A DNA stretch of 9,596 nucleotides, taken from contig JBOGFC010000085.1 in assembly GCA_050742155.1 (NCBI GenBank), forward strand, positions 1 through 9,596, in the 5' to 3' direction. Below, one piece after another: positions 1 to 6,254 of this stretch (its first letter is position 1; every line of letters begins with the position of its first letter). The position numbers and the translations under genes were made by a program. Under the pieces are notes generated by a model that was not told the origin of the DNA, did no database searches, and was given only the letters and a program-made list of their open reading frames with translations. The DNA comes from JBOGFC01 sp050742155 (GTDB taxonomy: Bacteria; Actinomycetota; Acidimicrobiia; Spongiisociales; JALYHC01).

Positions 1-207
1 CCCGAAAGCCGATGGGCCGCCCTGACCCCCCAAACCCCCCGGCTCATCTTGGGGGGTCCGGCATCTTCAGGATGACCGCGGCCCGAAAGCCGACGGGCCG
101 CCCTGACCCCCCCAACCCCCCGGCTCATCTTGGGGGGTCCAGCGGCATCTTCAGGATGACCGCGGCCCGAAAGCCTACGGGCCGCCCTGACCCCCCCAAC
201 CCCCCGG
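1..207. repeat. Tandem direct repeat, units of about 81-84 bp, about 2.5 copies
   Basis: Three units begin with CCCGAAAGCC at 1, 82 and 166. Unit 1 is 81 bp, unit 2 is 84 bp (three extra bases, AGC, around 141-143), and unit 3 is cut to about 42 bp, losing similarity at 208. Each unit contains C-runs facing a G-run (ACCCCCC at 115-121 pairs with GGGGGGT at 132-138). An 8-bp perfect inverted repeat spans the unit junctions: GCGGCCCG at 78-85 with CGGGCCGC at 94-101, and again at 162-169 with 178-185. The array lies at the 3' end of ilvA and overlaps its last codons. The left edge is cut by the window, so the true copy number is unknown. There are no spacers. It could be a local tandem duplication of a terminator-like or dispersed intergenic repeat; the function is not known. 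Confidence 0.9.
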
Positions 208-1422
208 ATTGCTGGACTTGACCACCTCGTAGGGGGCCAGGGCTTCCAGGATGGCGGCGGTGTTCTCCTCACCGCGGGTCTCCATCGAGATCCACACCTC
301 CACCATGCCGAAGGGCAGGCCCACCCCTTCCCGGTGATGCTCGACGGAGAGGACGTTGCCCTCGTGGCCGGCGATGGTATTGAGCACCCGGGCCAGCTGC
401 CCGGGCACGTCCGGTACTCGCACCCGGAAGGCGGCGAAGCGGCCCACCGCCTCGAGTCCGTGCCGCACCACCCGGTCCAGGAGGAGCAGGTCGATGTTGC
501 CGCCGGAGAGGACGACCACTACCGGCTGGGGGTAATCGGCGAAGGAGCCCCGCAGGATGGCCGCCAACCCCACCGCCCCCGAGGCCTCCACCAGGAACTT
601 GGCCCGCTCCAGCAACAGCGCCACGGCATGGGTGGCTTCCCCGTCCCGCACCGTCACCAGATCGTCTACGAAGGCCTCGATGTGGGCGAAGCAGAGAGCG
701 CAGGGCTCGGCCACGGCGATGCCGTCGGCCACCGTGGGACGGGGCTCGACCGCCACGAGCTCACCGGCGCGGCGGCTGGCGATGTAGGGGGCCATGGCTT
801 GGGCCTCCACCCCGACCACCTTGGCTGCGGGGCGGAGGGCCTTGAGGGCCGCCGCCACCCCCGAGATGAGGCCTCCCCCCCCGACCGGGACCATCACCGT
901 TCCCAGGGAGGGCAGCTGCTCGATCACCTCCAGGCCCAGGGTTCCCTGGCCGGCGACGATGTCCCGGTCGTCGTAGGGATGGACGAAGCGGGCGCCCGTC
1001 TTCTCGGCGAAGGCGAGGGCATGAAGGACCGCCTCCCCGACGTGCTCGCCGGCCAGCTCCACGGTCGCCCCGTAGCCGCGGGTGGCGTCCACCTTGGGGA
1101 TCGGGGCGGTGACCGGCATGAAGACGGTGACCGGGATGCCGAGGGTCCGGGCGGCCAGGGCGACCCCCTGGGCGTGGTTGCCGGCTGAAGCGGCCACCAC
1201 CCCCACCCGCTGCTCCTCGTCGGAGAGCTGGGAAAGGGAGTTCATGGCCCCCCGCACCTTGAAGGACCCCGTCCGTTGGAGGTTCTCGGCCTTCAGCCAG
1301 ACCTCGGCCCCGGACATCCGTGAGAAGGACTGGGAGGGAAGGAGCGGCGTGACCAGGACGAGGTCCTCGGCCCGCTTCCGGGCCGCCTCGACCTCCTCCA
1401 GCTCGATGAGGGACTCGGTCAC
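175..1422 (-). CDS. ilvA: Threonine ammonia-lyase (threonine dehydratase), PLP-dependent, with C-terminal ACT-like domain
   Basis: This cytoplasmic enzyme deaminates L-threonine to 2-oxobutanoate and ammonia, the entry step to isoleucine, or threonine catabolism in some hosts. The 415-residue protein shows the PLP lysine K55 in GSFKVRGA, SAGNHAQG at 79-86, the PLP phosphate-binding loop GGGGL at 181-185 and a VLSGGN strand near 304-309. A C-terminal regulatory ACT-like region spans about 330-402 (RVPDVPGQLARVLNTI). Size and layout fit the medium, single-ACT form rather than the long two-domain E. coli IlvA. The start is GTG at 1422-1420, with no clear Shine-Dalgarno sequence. The gene is transcribed divergently from rplM. 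The last ten residues (PGGWGGQGGP) and the TAG stop (177-175) lie in tandem-repeat unit 3, so this Gly-rich tail was probably added when the repeat invaded the 3' end. A serine dehydratase activity cannot be excluded. Confidence 0.93.
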   Translation of the reverse strand: MTESLIELEEVEAARKRAEDLVLVTPLLPSQSFSRMSGAEVWLKAENLQRTGSFKVRGAMNSLSQLSDEEQRVGVVAASAGNHAQGVALAARTLGIPVTVFMPVTAPIPKVDATRGYGATVELAGEHVGEAVLHALAFAEKTGARFVHPYDDRDIVAGQGTLGLEVIEQLPSLGTVMVPVGGGGLISGVAAALKALRPAAKVVGVEAQAMAPYIASRRAGELVAVEPRPTVADGIAVAEPCALCFAHIEAFVDDLVTVRDGEATHAVALLLERAKFLVEASGAVGLAAILRGSFADYPQPVVVVLSGGNIDLLLLDRVVRHGLEAVGRFAAFRVRVPDVPGQLARVLNTIAGHEGNVLSVEHHREGVGLPFGMVEVWISMETRGEENTAAILEALAPYEVVKSSNPGGWGGQGGP

Positions 1423-1431
1423 GGTGGCCAG

Positions 1432-1437
1432 AGCCTA
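1432..1437 (-). promoter_or_regulatory. Possible -10 box for ilvA (near-leaderless transcript)
   Basis: On the minus strand TAGGCT fits the TANNNT pattern and ends nine bases before the GTG start of ilvA. That spacing would start transcription at or within a few bases of the start codon, as in the leaderless mRNAs common in actinobacteria, and would explain the missing Shine-Dalgarno sequence. No convincing -35 box is seen at the right distance, so this is tentative. Confidence 0.25.
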
Positions 1438-1444
1438 CCGGCGA

Positions 1445-1473
1445 TTGCCTCAATCCGTGGCCTGGGATACCAT
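1445..1473 (+). promoter_or_regulatory. Sigma-70-type promoter for the rplM operon
   Basis: A -35-like TTGCCT (1445-1450) and a -10-like TACCAT (1468-1473) are separated by exactly 17 bases. This is the best promoter match in the divergent ilvA-rplM gap. Transcription would begin near 1480, giving a leader of about 43 bases before the rplM ATG. Given the tight spacing downstream, it probably drives at least rplM, rpsI and glmM. Confidence 0.55.
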
Positions 1474-1477
1474 GTCG

Positions 1478-1502
1478 GGCGGCCCCCTTCTCGGGGGGCG
1501 CC
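1478..1502 (+). promoter_or_regulatory. Leader hairpin upstream of rplM
   Basis: Two 10-base arms (GGCGGCCCCC at 1478-1487 and GGGGGGCGCC at 1493-1502) pair with a single G-G mismatch around a TTCTC loop. The hairpin starts at about the predicted transcription start and ends nine bases before the GAGG Shine-Dalgarno sequence (1512-1515). L13 or S9 operons in several bacteria are controlled through leader RNA structures, so this could be an autoregulatory or stabilising 5' hairpin. No T-run follows, so an attenuator is less likely. Confidence 0.5.
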
Positions 1503-1522
1503 TCTTCCCGTGAGGTTCCACC

Positions 1523-1981
1523 ATGAAGCAGCACAAGACCTATTCGCCTCGTCCCGGCGACATCGAACGGCGCTGGTGGCTGGTCGACGCGGCCGGCCTC
1601 CCGCTGGGGCGGCTGGCTTCCGAGGTGGCCGGCTTGCTGCGCGGCAAGCACAAGCCCACTTTCGCTGCGCACCTGGACAGCGGCGACTACGTGGTGGTGG
1701 TCAACGCCGCCCGGGTCGAGCTCACCGGCGAGAAGGGAGCTTCCAAGGTCTACTACCGGCACTCCGGCTATCCGGGGGGGATCCGGGCGCAGACCTTCAA
1801 TGAGCTGCGGGAGCGTCGCCCCGAGGCCGTCATCGAGCGGGCGGTGCGGGGAATGCTTCCCAAGAACCGCCTGGGACGGGCCCTCTTCCGCAAGCTCAAG
1901 GTCTATCCCGGCCCCGATCATCCGCACGGCTCCCAGCAGCCCGAGGTGCTGGAGCTCGACATTCGCAAGGTGGAGGCATAA
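1523..1981 (+). CDS. rplM: 50S ribosomal protein L13
   Basis: L13 is a structural protein of the large ribosomal subunit that binds 23S rRNA early in assembly. The 152-residue product matches the usual length (about 142-150). It carries WWLVDAAGLPLGRLAS near 18-33, GKHKPTF near 41-47, and the family signature running from AVRGMLPKN (107-115) through KLKVYPG (124-130) to HPHGSQQPE (133-141). The ATG start has a GAGG Shine-Dalgarno sequence seven bases upstream. It is the first gene of the plus-strand cluster. Its TAA stop shares one base with the rpsI ATG (TAATG), implying translational coupling, the usual arrangement of L13 and S9 in bacteria. Confidence 0.98.
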   Translation: MKQHKTYSPRPGDIERRWWLVDAAGLPLGRLASEVAGLLRGKHKPTFAAHLDSGDYVVVVNAARVELTGEKGASKVYYRHSGYPGGIRAQTFNELRERRPEAVIERAVRGMLPKNRLGRALFRKLKVYPGPDHPHGSQQPEVLELDIRKVEA

Positions 1982-2373
1982 TGGCCAAGCCGCTGGTGCA
2001 GGCCACCGGACGGCGCAAGGCGTCGGTGGCGCGCGTCCGTCTCTACGACGGGGCGGGGGCCTTCGTCCTCAACGGTCGCGCGCTGGACGATTACTTCCCC
2101 ACCATGGCCGGCCGGTTGCGGGTGCTCGAGCCGCTCCGCCATGTGCAGATGGACGGTCGTTACGACGTGCACGCCCGACTGGAGGGGGGCGGGTCCACCG
2201 GCCAGGCCGACGCTCTGCGGTTGGGGATCGCCCGGGCGCTGGTAGAGGTCGATCCAGAGCTGCGGCCGGCCCTCAAGCGGGGCGGGTTCCTCACTCGGGA
2301 TGCCCGGGTGGTGGAACGCAAGAAGTACGGCTTGCGCAAGGCCCGGCGCGCCACCCAGTACACCAAGCGGTAG
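1981..2373 (+). CDS. rpsI: 30S ribosomal protein S9
   Basis: S9 is a small-subunit ribosomal protein whose C-terminal tail reaches the P-site tRNA. The 130-residue product starts with GRRKASVARVRL (10-21), has the signature GGGSTGQADALRLGIARAL (69-87) and ends in the basic tail KKYGLRKARRATQYTKR with the invariant terminal Lys-Arg. The length is typical. A GGAGG Shine-Dalgarno sequence (1972-1976) lies inside the end of rplM, four bases before the ATG. The stop is two bases before the proposed glmM start. Confidence 0.98.
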   Translation: MAKPLVQATGRRKASVARVRLYDGAGAFVLNGRALDDYFPTMAGRLRVLEPLRHVQMDGRYDVHARLEGGGSTGQADALRLGIARALVEVDPELRPALKRGGFLTRDARVVERKKYGLRKARRATQYTKR

Positions 2374-2375
2374 CC

Positions 2376-3725
2376 TTGTCGTCGAGCGAGACGCGCCGCC
2401 TCTTCGGAACCGACGGGGTACGAGGCCAAGCCAACGTCGACCTGACCCCGGAGCTGGTGATGGACCTGGCTCGGGCGGCCGGCCATGGGCTCGAGGGGCC
2501 GGTGCTGGTGGGGAGGGACACCCGGCGGTCGGGAGACATGCTTTCAGCTGCCCTCCAGGCCGGCTTTCACTCGGTGGGGGTGGATACCGTGGACGTGGAG
2601 GTGATGCCAGTGGGGGGCATCTCCTTTCTGACTCGCGACAGCGGCGCCCGGATGGGAGCAGTCGTCAGCGCCTCCCATAACCCGGCCCCGGACAACGGTG
2701 TCAAGTTCTTGAGCCGCACCGGGGCCAAGCTGGCCGACGCCGAGGAGGCGCGCATCGAGCAGCGCCTGGGCCAAGGGCCACCATGGAAGCAGGCGGTCGG
2801 TGACCTGGTGGGGATGCGGCTGGCGATGTCCGACGCCCTTCCCCGTTACCTCGACTTCCTCGCCGAGCCCATGCCCTACACCATGCGAGGCATTCGGCTG
2901 GCGGTGGATTGCGCCAACGGAGCGGCGGTCCGGGTGGCTCCGCCTCTCTTCGAGCGGCTCAAGGCCGAGGTGACCTACTTCGGGATCGAGCCGGATGGCA
3001 CCAACATCAACCAGGAGTGCGGCTCCACCCACCCCGAGTATCTGGCCCGCCGAGCCGAAGGGCTGCTGGGGCTGGCCTTCGACGGCGACGCCGACCGCCT
3101 CATCTGTGTCGACGAGGAGGGACTGCCGGCCTCGGGAGACGTGGTGATGACCATCCTCGCCTCTTACTGGAAGCAACAAGGCTGGCTGAGGCGCAATACG
3201 GTGGTCAGCACCGTCATGGCCAACCTGGGCTTCCGCCGGGCGATGGAGGATCTCGACATCCAGGTGGTGGAGACCCAGGTCGGGGATCGCTACGTGCTGG
3301 ACGCCATGCGGGAGCACCGGGCGGTGATGGGCGGCGAGCAGTCCGGGCACATCATCCTCATGGACCGCGCCACCACCGGCGACGGGCTGTTGACCGCCGT
3401 GCGGCTCCTCGAGGTGGTGGCCGCCACCGGCCAACCCCTGACCGAGCTGCGCAAGGTGATCACCGAGTACCCCCAAGTGCTTCGCAACCTTCGGGTCCCG
3501 GGCAAAGAGGCCCTCCCCGGGGCGATGGTGCTCTGGGAGGCGGTGCGCGAGGTGGAGGAACGGCTCGGGGACGAGGGGCGGGTTCTGGTGCGGGCCTCGG
3601 GGACCGAGCCGGTGGTGAGGATCATGGTGGAGGCACCCACCGCTCCCGATGCGACCTCCATCGCCGACGAATTGGTTAGCATTGCCAGACGGGAGCTCGG
3701 AGAGGAGGCATCGGCTCCGACCTAG
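2376..3725 (+). CDS. glmM: Phosphoglucosamine mutase
   Basis: GlmM converts glucosamine-6-phosphate to glucosamine-1-phosphate on the way to UDP-GlcNAc for peptidoglycan. Starting at TTG 2376 gives 449 residues, the usual size, and the N-terminus reads MSSSETRRLFGTDGVRG, just as the family begins. Visible motifs are RLFGTDGVRG (8-17), the phosphoserine loop SASHNPAPDNG with catalytic Ser100, the metal-binding DGDADR (236-241), the sugar-binding GGEQSGH (319-325) and the phosphate-binding RASGTEP (407-412). The open frame extends far upstream but only as an out-of-frame shadow of rplM/rpsI. No ATG or GTG lies between the rpsI stop and the conserved N-terminus, so TTG is the best start, probably translationally coupled to rpsI, whose stop is two bases upstream. 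Its product partner GlmS is encoded 270 bases downstream, behind the ribozyme. Confidence 0.95.
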   Translation: MSSSETRRLFGTDGVRGQANVDLTPELVMDLARAAGHGLEGPVLVGRDTRRSGDMLSAALQAGFHSVGVDTVDVEVMPVGGISFLTRDSGARMGAVVSASHNPAPDNGVKFLSRTGAKLADAEEARIEQRLGQGPPWKQAVGDLVGMRLAMSDALPRYLDFLAEPMPYTMRGIRLAVDCANGAAVRVAPPLFERLKAEVTYFGIEPDGTNINQECGSTHPEYLARRAEGLLGLAFDGDADRLICVDEEGLPASGDVVMTILASYWKQQGWLRRNTVVSTVMANLGFRRAMEDLDIQVVETQVGDRYVLDAMREHRAVMGGEQSGHIILMDRATTGDGLLTAVRLLEVVAATGQPLTELRKVITEYPQVLRNLRVPGKEALPGAMVLWEAVREVEERLGDEGRVLVRASGTEPVVRIMVEAPTAPDATSIADELVSIARRELGEEASAPT

Positions 3726-3750
3726 AGGAGAGAAACGAGACCGGGAACCG

Positions 3751-3801
3751 CAAACCTAATGCTTGGCTGGACCGTGGCGGTCGGCTAGAGCATTAGGTTT
3801 G
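3751..3801 (+). repeat. 51-base palindromic hairpin between glmM and the glmS ribozyme
   Basis: CAAACCTAATGCT (3751-3763) and AGCATTAGGTTTG (3789-3801) are perfect 13-base reverse complements. In the exact centre of the 25-base interior is a second stem, GACCG (3770-3774) with CGGTC (3778-3782), around a TGG loop. The arms are only 5/13 G+C, far below the surroundings. The hairpin starts 25 bases after the glmM stop and ends seven bases before the predicted ribozyme cleavage point. There is no T-run, so it is not a classical intrinsic terminator. It could be a U-less terminator, or a 3' stabiliser of the glmM RNA after ribozyme cleavage. Confidence 0.85.
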
Positions 3802-3807
3802 AAGCGA

Positions 3808-3941
3808 AGCGCCTGCCCTCGCCTGAAGCGAGGTGACGAGGAAGAGGGTGATCGAGCAGTCGGCGGATGCCCTCTCGGCCACCCACGGTCGTGACGGACG
3901 GGGAAAGCCCGGAGGTGACTCCGGGGAGAGAGCCCGCTCCG
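3808..3941 (+). ncRNA. glmS ribozyme: glmS self-cleaving ribozyme / glucosamine-6-phosphate riboswitch
   Basis: The RNA lies directly upstream of glmS and matches the glmS ribozyme in both sequence and folding. The cleavage site is A3808|G3809 in AGCGCC. A P1-like hairpin follows (CCTCGC 3817-3822 with GCGAGG 3828-3833), then the conserved GACGAGG (3835-3841). P2 is AGAGGG (3843-3848) with CCCTCT (3870-3875), capped by ATCGA...TCG and the conserved CGGCGGATGCC (3861-3871). CGCC (3810-3813) can pair with GGCG (3862-3865), the pseudoknot beside the cleavage site. P3 is CGGCC (3876-3880) with GGTCG (3887-3891). P4 is CGGACGGG (3895-3902) with CCCGCTCCG (3933-3941, one bulged C). P4.1 is CCCGGA (3908-3913) with TCCGGG (3920-3925), closing a GGTGAC loop. 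In known examples glucosamine-6-phosphate is the cofactor for cleavage and the 5'-OH mRNA is then degraded, lowering GlmS. The assignment rests on recalled family sequence, not a covariance search. Confidence 0.93.
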
Positions 3942-3945
3942 ACGT

Positions 3946-3991
3946 GGGGCCGGATAGTCCGGCGTGCCCCGGTCTCCGACGAAGGGAGACC
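3946..3991 (+). promoter_or_regulatory. Two hairpins between ribozyme and glmS start, the second covering the Shine-Dalgarno sequence
   Basis: GCCGGA (3949-3954) pairs with TCCGGC (3958-3963) around a TAG triloop. GGTCTCC (3971-3977) pairs perfectly with GGAGACC (3985-3991) around GACGAAG. The glmS Shine-Dalgarno sequence GGGAG (3984-3988) is almost wholly within the second 3' arm, and the ATG follows four bases after the stem. The structure lies outside the ribozyme core, so it may add translational control or simply be a modest structured leader. Confidence 0.55.
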
Positions 3992-3995
3992 ATCC

Positions 3996-5819
3996 ATGTG
4001 CGGAATCATGGGCTATGTCGGTCCGCGCCAGGCGGCGCCTATCTTGTTAGACGGCCTGCGAAGGCTCGAGTACCGCGGCTACGACTCGGCCGGGATCGCG
4101 GTTGCCGCCGACGGCCGCATCGAGGTGCTGAAGAGCTCCGGCAAGCTGGCCCGCCTCGCCGAGCAGGTAGCCGCGCGTCCTCCGTCGGGGACGGTGGGGA
4201 TCGGTCACACCCGCTGGGCCACCCACGGCCAGCCCACCGATCAGAACGCCCATCCGCACACCGACGAATCCGGCCGGTTCGTGGTGATCCACAACGGGAT
4301 CATCGAGAACTTCCTCCCCCTCCGGGAGGAGCTGGTAGCAGGAGGGCACCAGTTCTCCTCGGAGACGGACACCGAGGTGCTGGCCCACCTGATCGAGGAG
4401 GAGTACCAGGGGGACATCGCCCAGGCCACCCGCCAGGCGGTGCAGCGGGCACGGGGAGCCTACGCCTTGGTGGTGCTCTGCGCCCAAGAGCCGGGACGGA
4501 TCGTGGCGGTGCGGATGATCAGCCCGCTGGTGGTGGGCTTCGGAGAAGGAGAGATGATGCTGGCCTCGGACATCCCGGCCATCCTGCCGCACACCCGCAC
4601 GGTGCTGGTGGTGGAGGACGGCGAGCTGGCCGTGCTCTCCGAGGAAGGGGTGACCGTCGAGAAGCTGGACGGGTCGGCGGTCGACCGCCCGCCCATGCAG
4701 GTCACCTGGAACGCCGAGCAGGCCGAGCGGGGGGGATTCGAGCACTTCATGCTCAAGGAGATCTTCGAGCAACCCCGGGCTCTCCAGGAGACCTTGATGG
4801 GCCGGGTAGCTGACGGGACTCCAGCGCTCGAGGACGTTCGCTTCGGGGAGGACTTCGCCCGCAACCTGGGCAAGATCTGGATCACCGCCTGCGGGACCGC
4901 CTTCCACGCCGGCCTGGTGGGACGGGAGCTGTTCGAGCGGCTGCTCCGCATCCCGACCGAGGTTGATTATGCCCACGAGCTCCGCTATCGGGACCCGCTG
5001 GTCCAGCCGGGGACGCTGACGGTGGCCATCAGCCAGTCGGGGGAGACCGCCGACACCCTGGCGGCCGCCCGCCTGGCAGTCTCGAGGGGGTCTCGCTTGC
5101 TGGCCATCACCAACGTGGTGGGGAGCACGCTGGCCCGCGAGGCGGACGACATCCTCTATACGCGGGCCGGGCCGGAGATGGCGGTGGCCTCCACCAAGGC
5201 CTACCTCACCATGCTGGTCGCCCAGTACCTGCTGGCGCTGGCCCTCGGGCGACGGCGAGGCGACGTGGAGGAGGAGTTCGCCGAGCACCTGCTCCGGGAG
5301 ATCAAGCTACTTCCCGCCAAGGCGCAGGAGGTCCTCGACCGGGACGACCGGGTGGCCAAGCTGGCCGGGGACCTGGTGGAGGCAGAGCACATGTACTTCA
5401 TCGGGCGTGGCCTCGACTACGCGGTGGCCATGGAGGGCTCCCTCAAGCTGAAGGAGATCTCCTATGTGCACTCAGAGGCCATGCCGGCCGGCGAGCTCAA
5501 GCACGGGACGCTTGCCCTGGTGACCGAGGGCACCCCCGTGGCGGTGGTGCTCACCCAGCAGCACATCTATGACAAGACGGTGTCGGGGCTCCAGGAGGTC
5601 AAGGCACGCGGTGCCCGGGTGATCGCCGTCGCCTACGACGATGATGCCGAGATCCACCGCTATGCCGACGACGTCCTGGCGATCCCCAGGACCGACGACG
5701 TGCTCAGCCCGGTGCTGGCCACCATCCCGCTGCAGCTCCTGGCCTACCACGTGGCCCGGGGGCGCGGCAACGACATCGATCAGCCCCGTAACCTGGCCAA
5801 GAGCGTGACGGTGGAGTAG
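3996..5819 (+). CDS. glmS: Glutamine--fructose-6-phosphate aminotransferase (isomerizing)
   Basis: GlmS makes glucosamine-6-phosphate from fructose-6-phosphate with glutamine as nitrogen donor, the committing step of amino-sugar synthesis. The product is 607 residues (family about 608). The N-terminal class II glutaminase domain (about 1-235) has the nucleophile Cys2, exposed after Met removal (MCGIMGYVG), with EYRGYDSAG (25-33), HTRWATHG (71-78) and HNGIIEN (99-105). Two SIS sugar-isomerase domains follow: CGTAFHA (299-305), SQSGET (346-351) and ASTKAY (398-403) in the first, and HSEAMPAGELKHG (492-504) in the second. It ends in the signature DQPRNLAKSVTVE. The ATG at 3996 is fixed by Cys2; the open frame extends upstream through the ribozyme but cannot be the real start. 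GGGAG lies seven bases upstream. Expression is expected to be repressed by glucosamine-6-phosphate through the ribozyme. Confidence 0.97.
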   Translation: MCGIMGYVGPRQAAPILLDGLRRLEYRGYDSAGIAVAADGRIEVLKSSGKLARLAEQVAARPPSGTVGIGHTRWATHGQPTDQNAHPHTDESGRFVVIHNGIIENFLPLREELVAGGHQFSSETDTEVLAHLIEEEYQGDIAQATRQAVQRARGAYALVVLCAQEPGRIVAVRMISPLVVGFGEGEMMLASDIPAILPHTRTVLVVEDGELAVLSEEGVTVEKLDGSAVDRPPMQVTWNAEQAERGGFEHFMLKEIFEQPRALQETLMGRVADGTPALEDVRFGEDFARNLGKIWITACGTAFHAGLVGRELFERLLRIPTEVDYAHELRYRDPLVQPGTLTVAISQSGETADTLAAARLAVSRGSRLLAITNVVGSTLAREADDILYTRAGPEMAVASTKAYLTMLVAQYLLALALGRRRGDVEEEFAEHLLREIKLLPAKAQEVLDRDDRVAKLAGDLVEAEHMYFIGRGLDYAVAMEGSLKLKEISYVHSEAMPAGELKHGTLALVTEGTPVAVVLTQQHIYDKTVSGLQEVKARGARVIAVAYDDDAEIHRYADDVLAIPRTDDVLSPVLATIPLQLLAYHVARGRGNDIDQPRNLAKSVTVE

Positions 5820-6254
5820 GTGAGCGTCACCATCGAGGAGGTCGACGAGGTAACCGACCGGCTGGTGGAGGCTCTGGGCCGGCTGGTCTCACAACTCTCC
5901 GGGTCGGCGACGGCTCCGGGCCGGGCGGAGCTGGAGGCGATCGTCGGCTCGCCGGCCACCACTCTCTTGGTGGCCCGCCGGGGGGTCGATATCGTCGGGA
6001 GCCTGACCCTGGCCGTCTTCCCCCTGCCCACCGGGGTGCGGGCCTGGATCGAGGACGTGGTTGTGGACCAAGGGTCGAGGGGGCGGGGCATCGGCCGGGC
6101 CCTCAGCCTGGCGGCCCTGGAACGGGCCCGAGAGCTCGGGGCCAAGACGGTCGATCTGACCTCGCGGCCTTCTCGCCGGGCGGCCAACGCCCTCTACCAG
6201 AGCATCGGCTTTCAGAGGAGAGATACCAACGTCTACCGCTTCGATCTCGGATGA
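5820..6254 (+). CDS. GNAT-family N-acetyltransferase, substrate unknown
   Basis: The product is a small (144-residue) acetyl-CoA-dependent acetyltransferase of the Gcn5-related fold. The acetyl-CoA pyrophosphate-binding motif A is clear: IEDVVVDQGSRGRGIGRAL (77-95), with the R-x-x-G-x-G element at 87-92 (RGRGIG). Motif B follows as VDLTSRPSRRAANALYQSIGF (111-131), where the conserved Tyr and Phe sit in the usual places. The start is GTG, directly after the glmS TAG, with GGAG (5813-5816) as a close Shine-Dalgarno sequence. It overlaps acpS by four bases (ATGA), so it is co-translated with its neighbours. Amino-sugar acetylation is tempting given glmS next door, but bacterial glucosamine-1-phosphate acetylation is normally done by GlmU, and nothing in the sequence identifies the acceptor. 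A RimI-like protein-acetylating role is equally possible. Confidence 0.88.
   Translation: MSVTIEEVDEVTDRLVEALGRLVSQLSGSATAPGRAELEAIVGSPATTLLVARRGVDIVGSLTLAVFPLPTGVRAWIEDVVVDQGSRGRGIGRALSLAALERARELGAKTVDLTSRPSRRAANALYQSIGFQRRDTNVYRFDLG

Noticed and set aside
1..207. CRISPR-like repeat array
   Set aside because: Units are directly abutting, about 82 bp and similar throughout, with no unique spacers.
12..221. Proline-rich 69-residue open frame across the left repeats
   Set aside because: It is a translation of the tandem repeat with no ribosome-binding site or family resemblance, and it overlaps the ilvA 3' end.
761..1927. Long antisense open frames over ilvA, glmM, glmS, nnr and alr
   Set aside because: These are shadows typical of G+C-rich coding DNA; they lack domains and overlap well-supported genes.
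1800..2375. Upstream extension of the glmM frame
   Set aside because: It reads through rplM and rpsI out of frame; the conserved GlmM N-terminus begins just after TTG 2376.
3763..3791. Promoter TTGGCT-N17-TAGAGC for glmS
   Set aside because: Spacing is right but the -10 lacks the final T, and both boxes are part of the palindrome, whose constraint explains the sequence.
3751..3801. Classical Rho-independent terminator after glmM
   Set aside because: The stem is perfect but not G+C-rich and only three T residues occur, inside the arm; no T-run follows.
3867..3995. N-terminal extension of GlmS by 43 residues
   Set aside because: It would be translated from the ribozyme, and GlmS needs Cys at position 2 right after the initiator; ATG 3996 has its own GGGAG.
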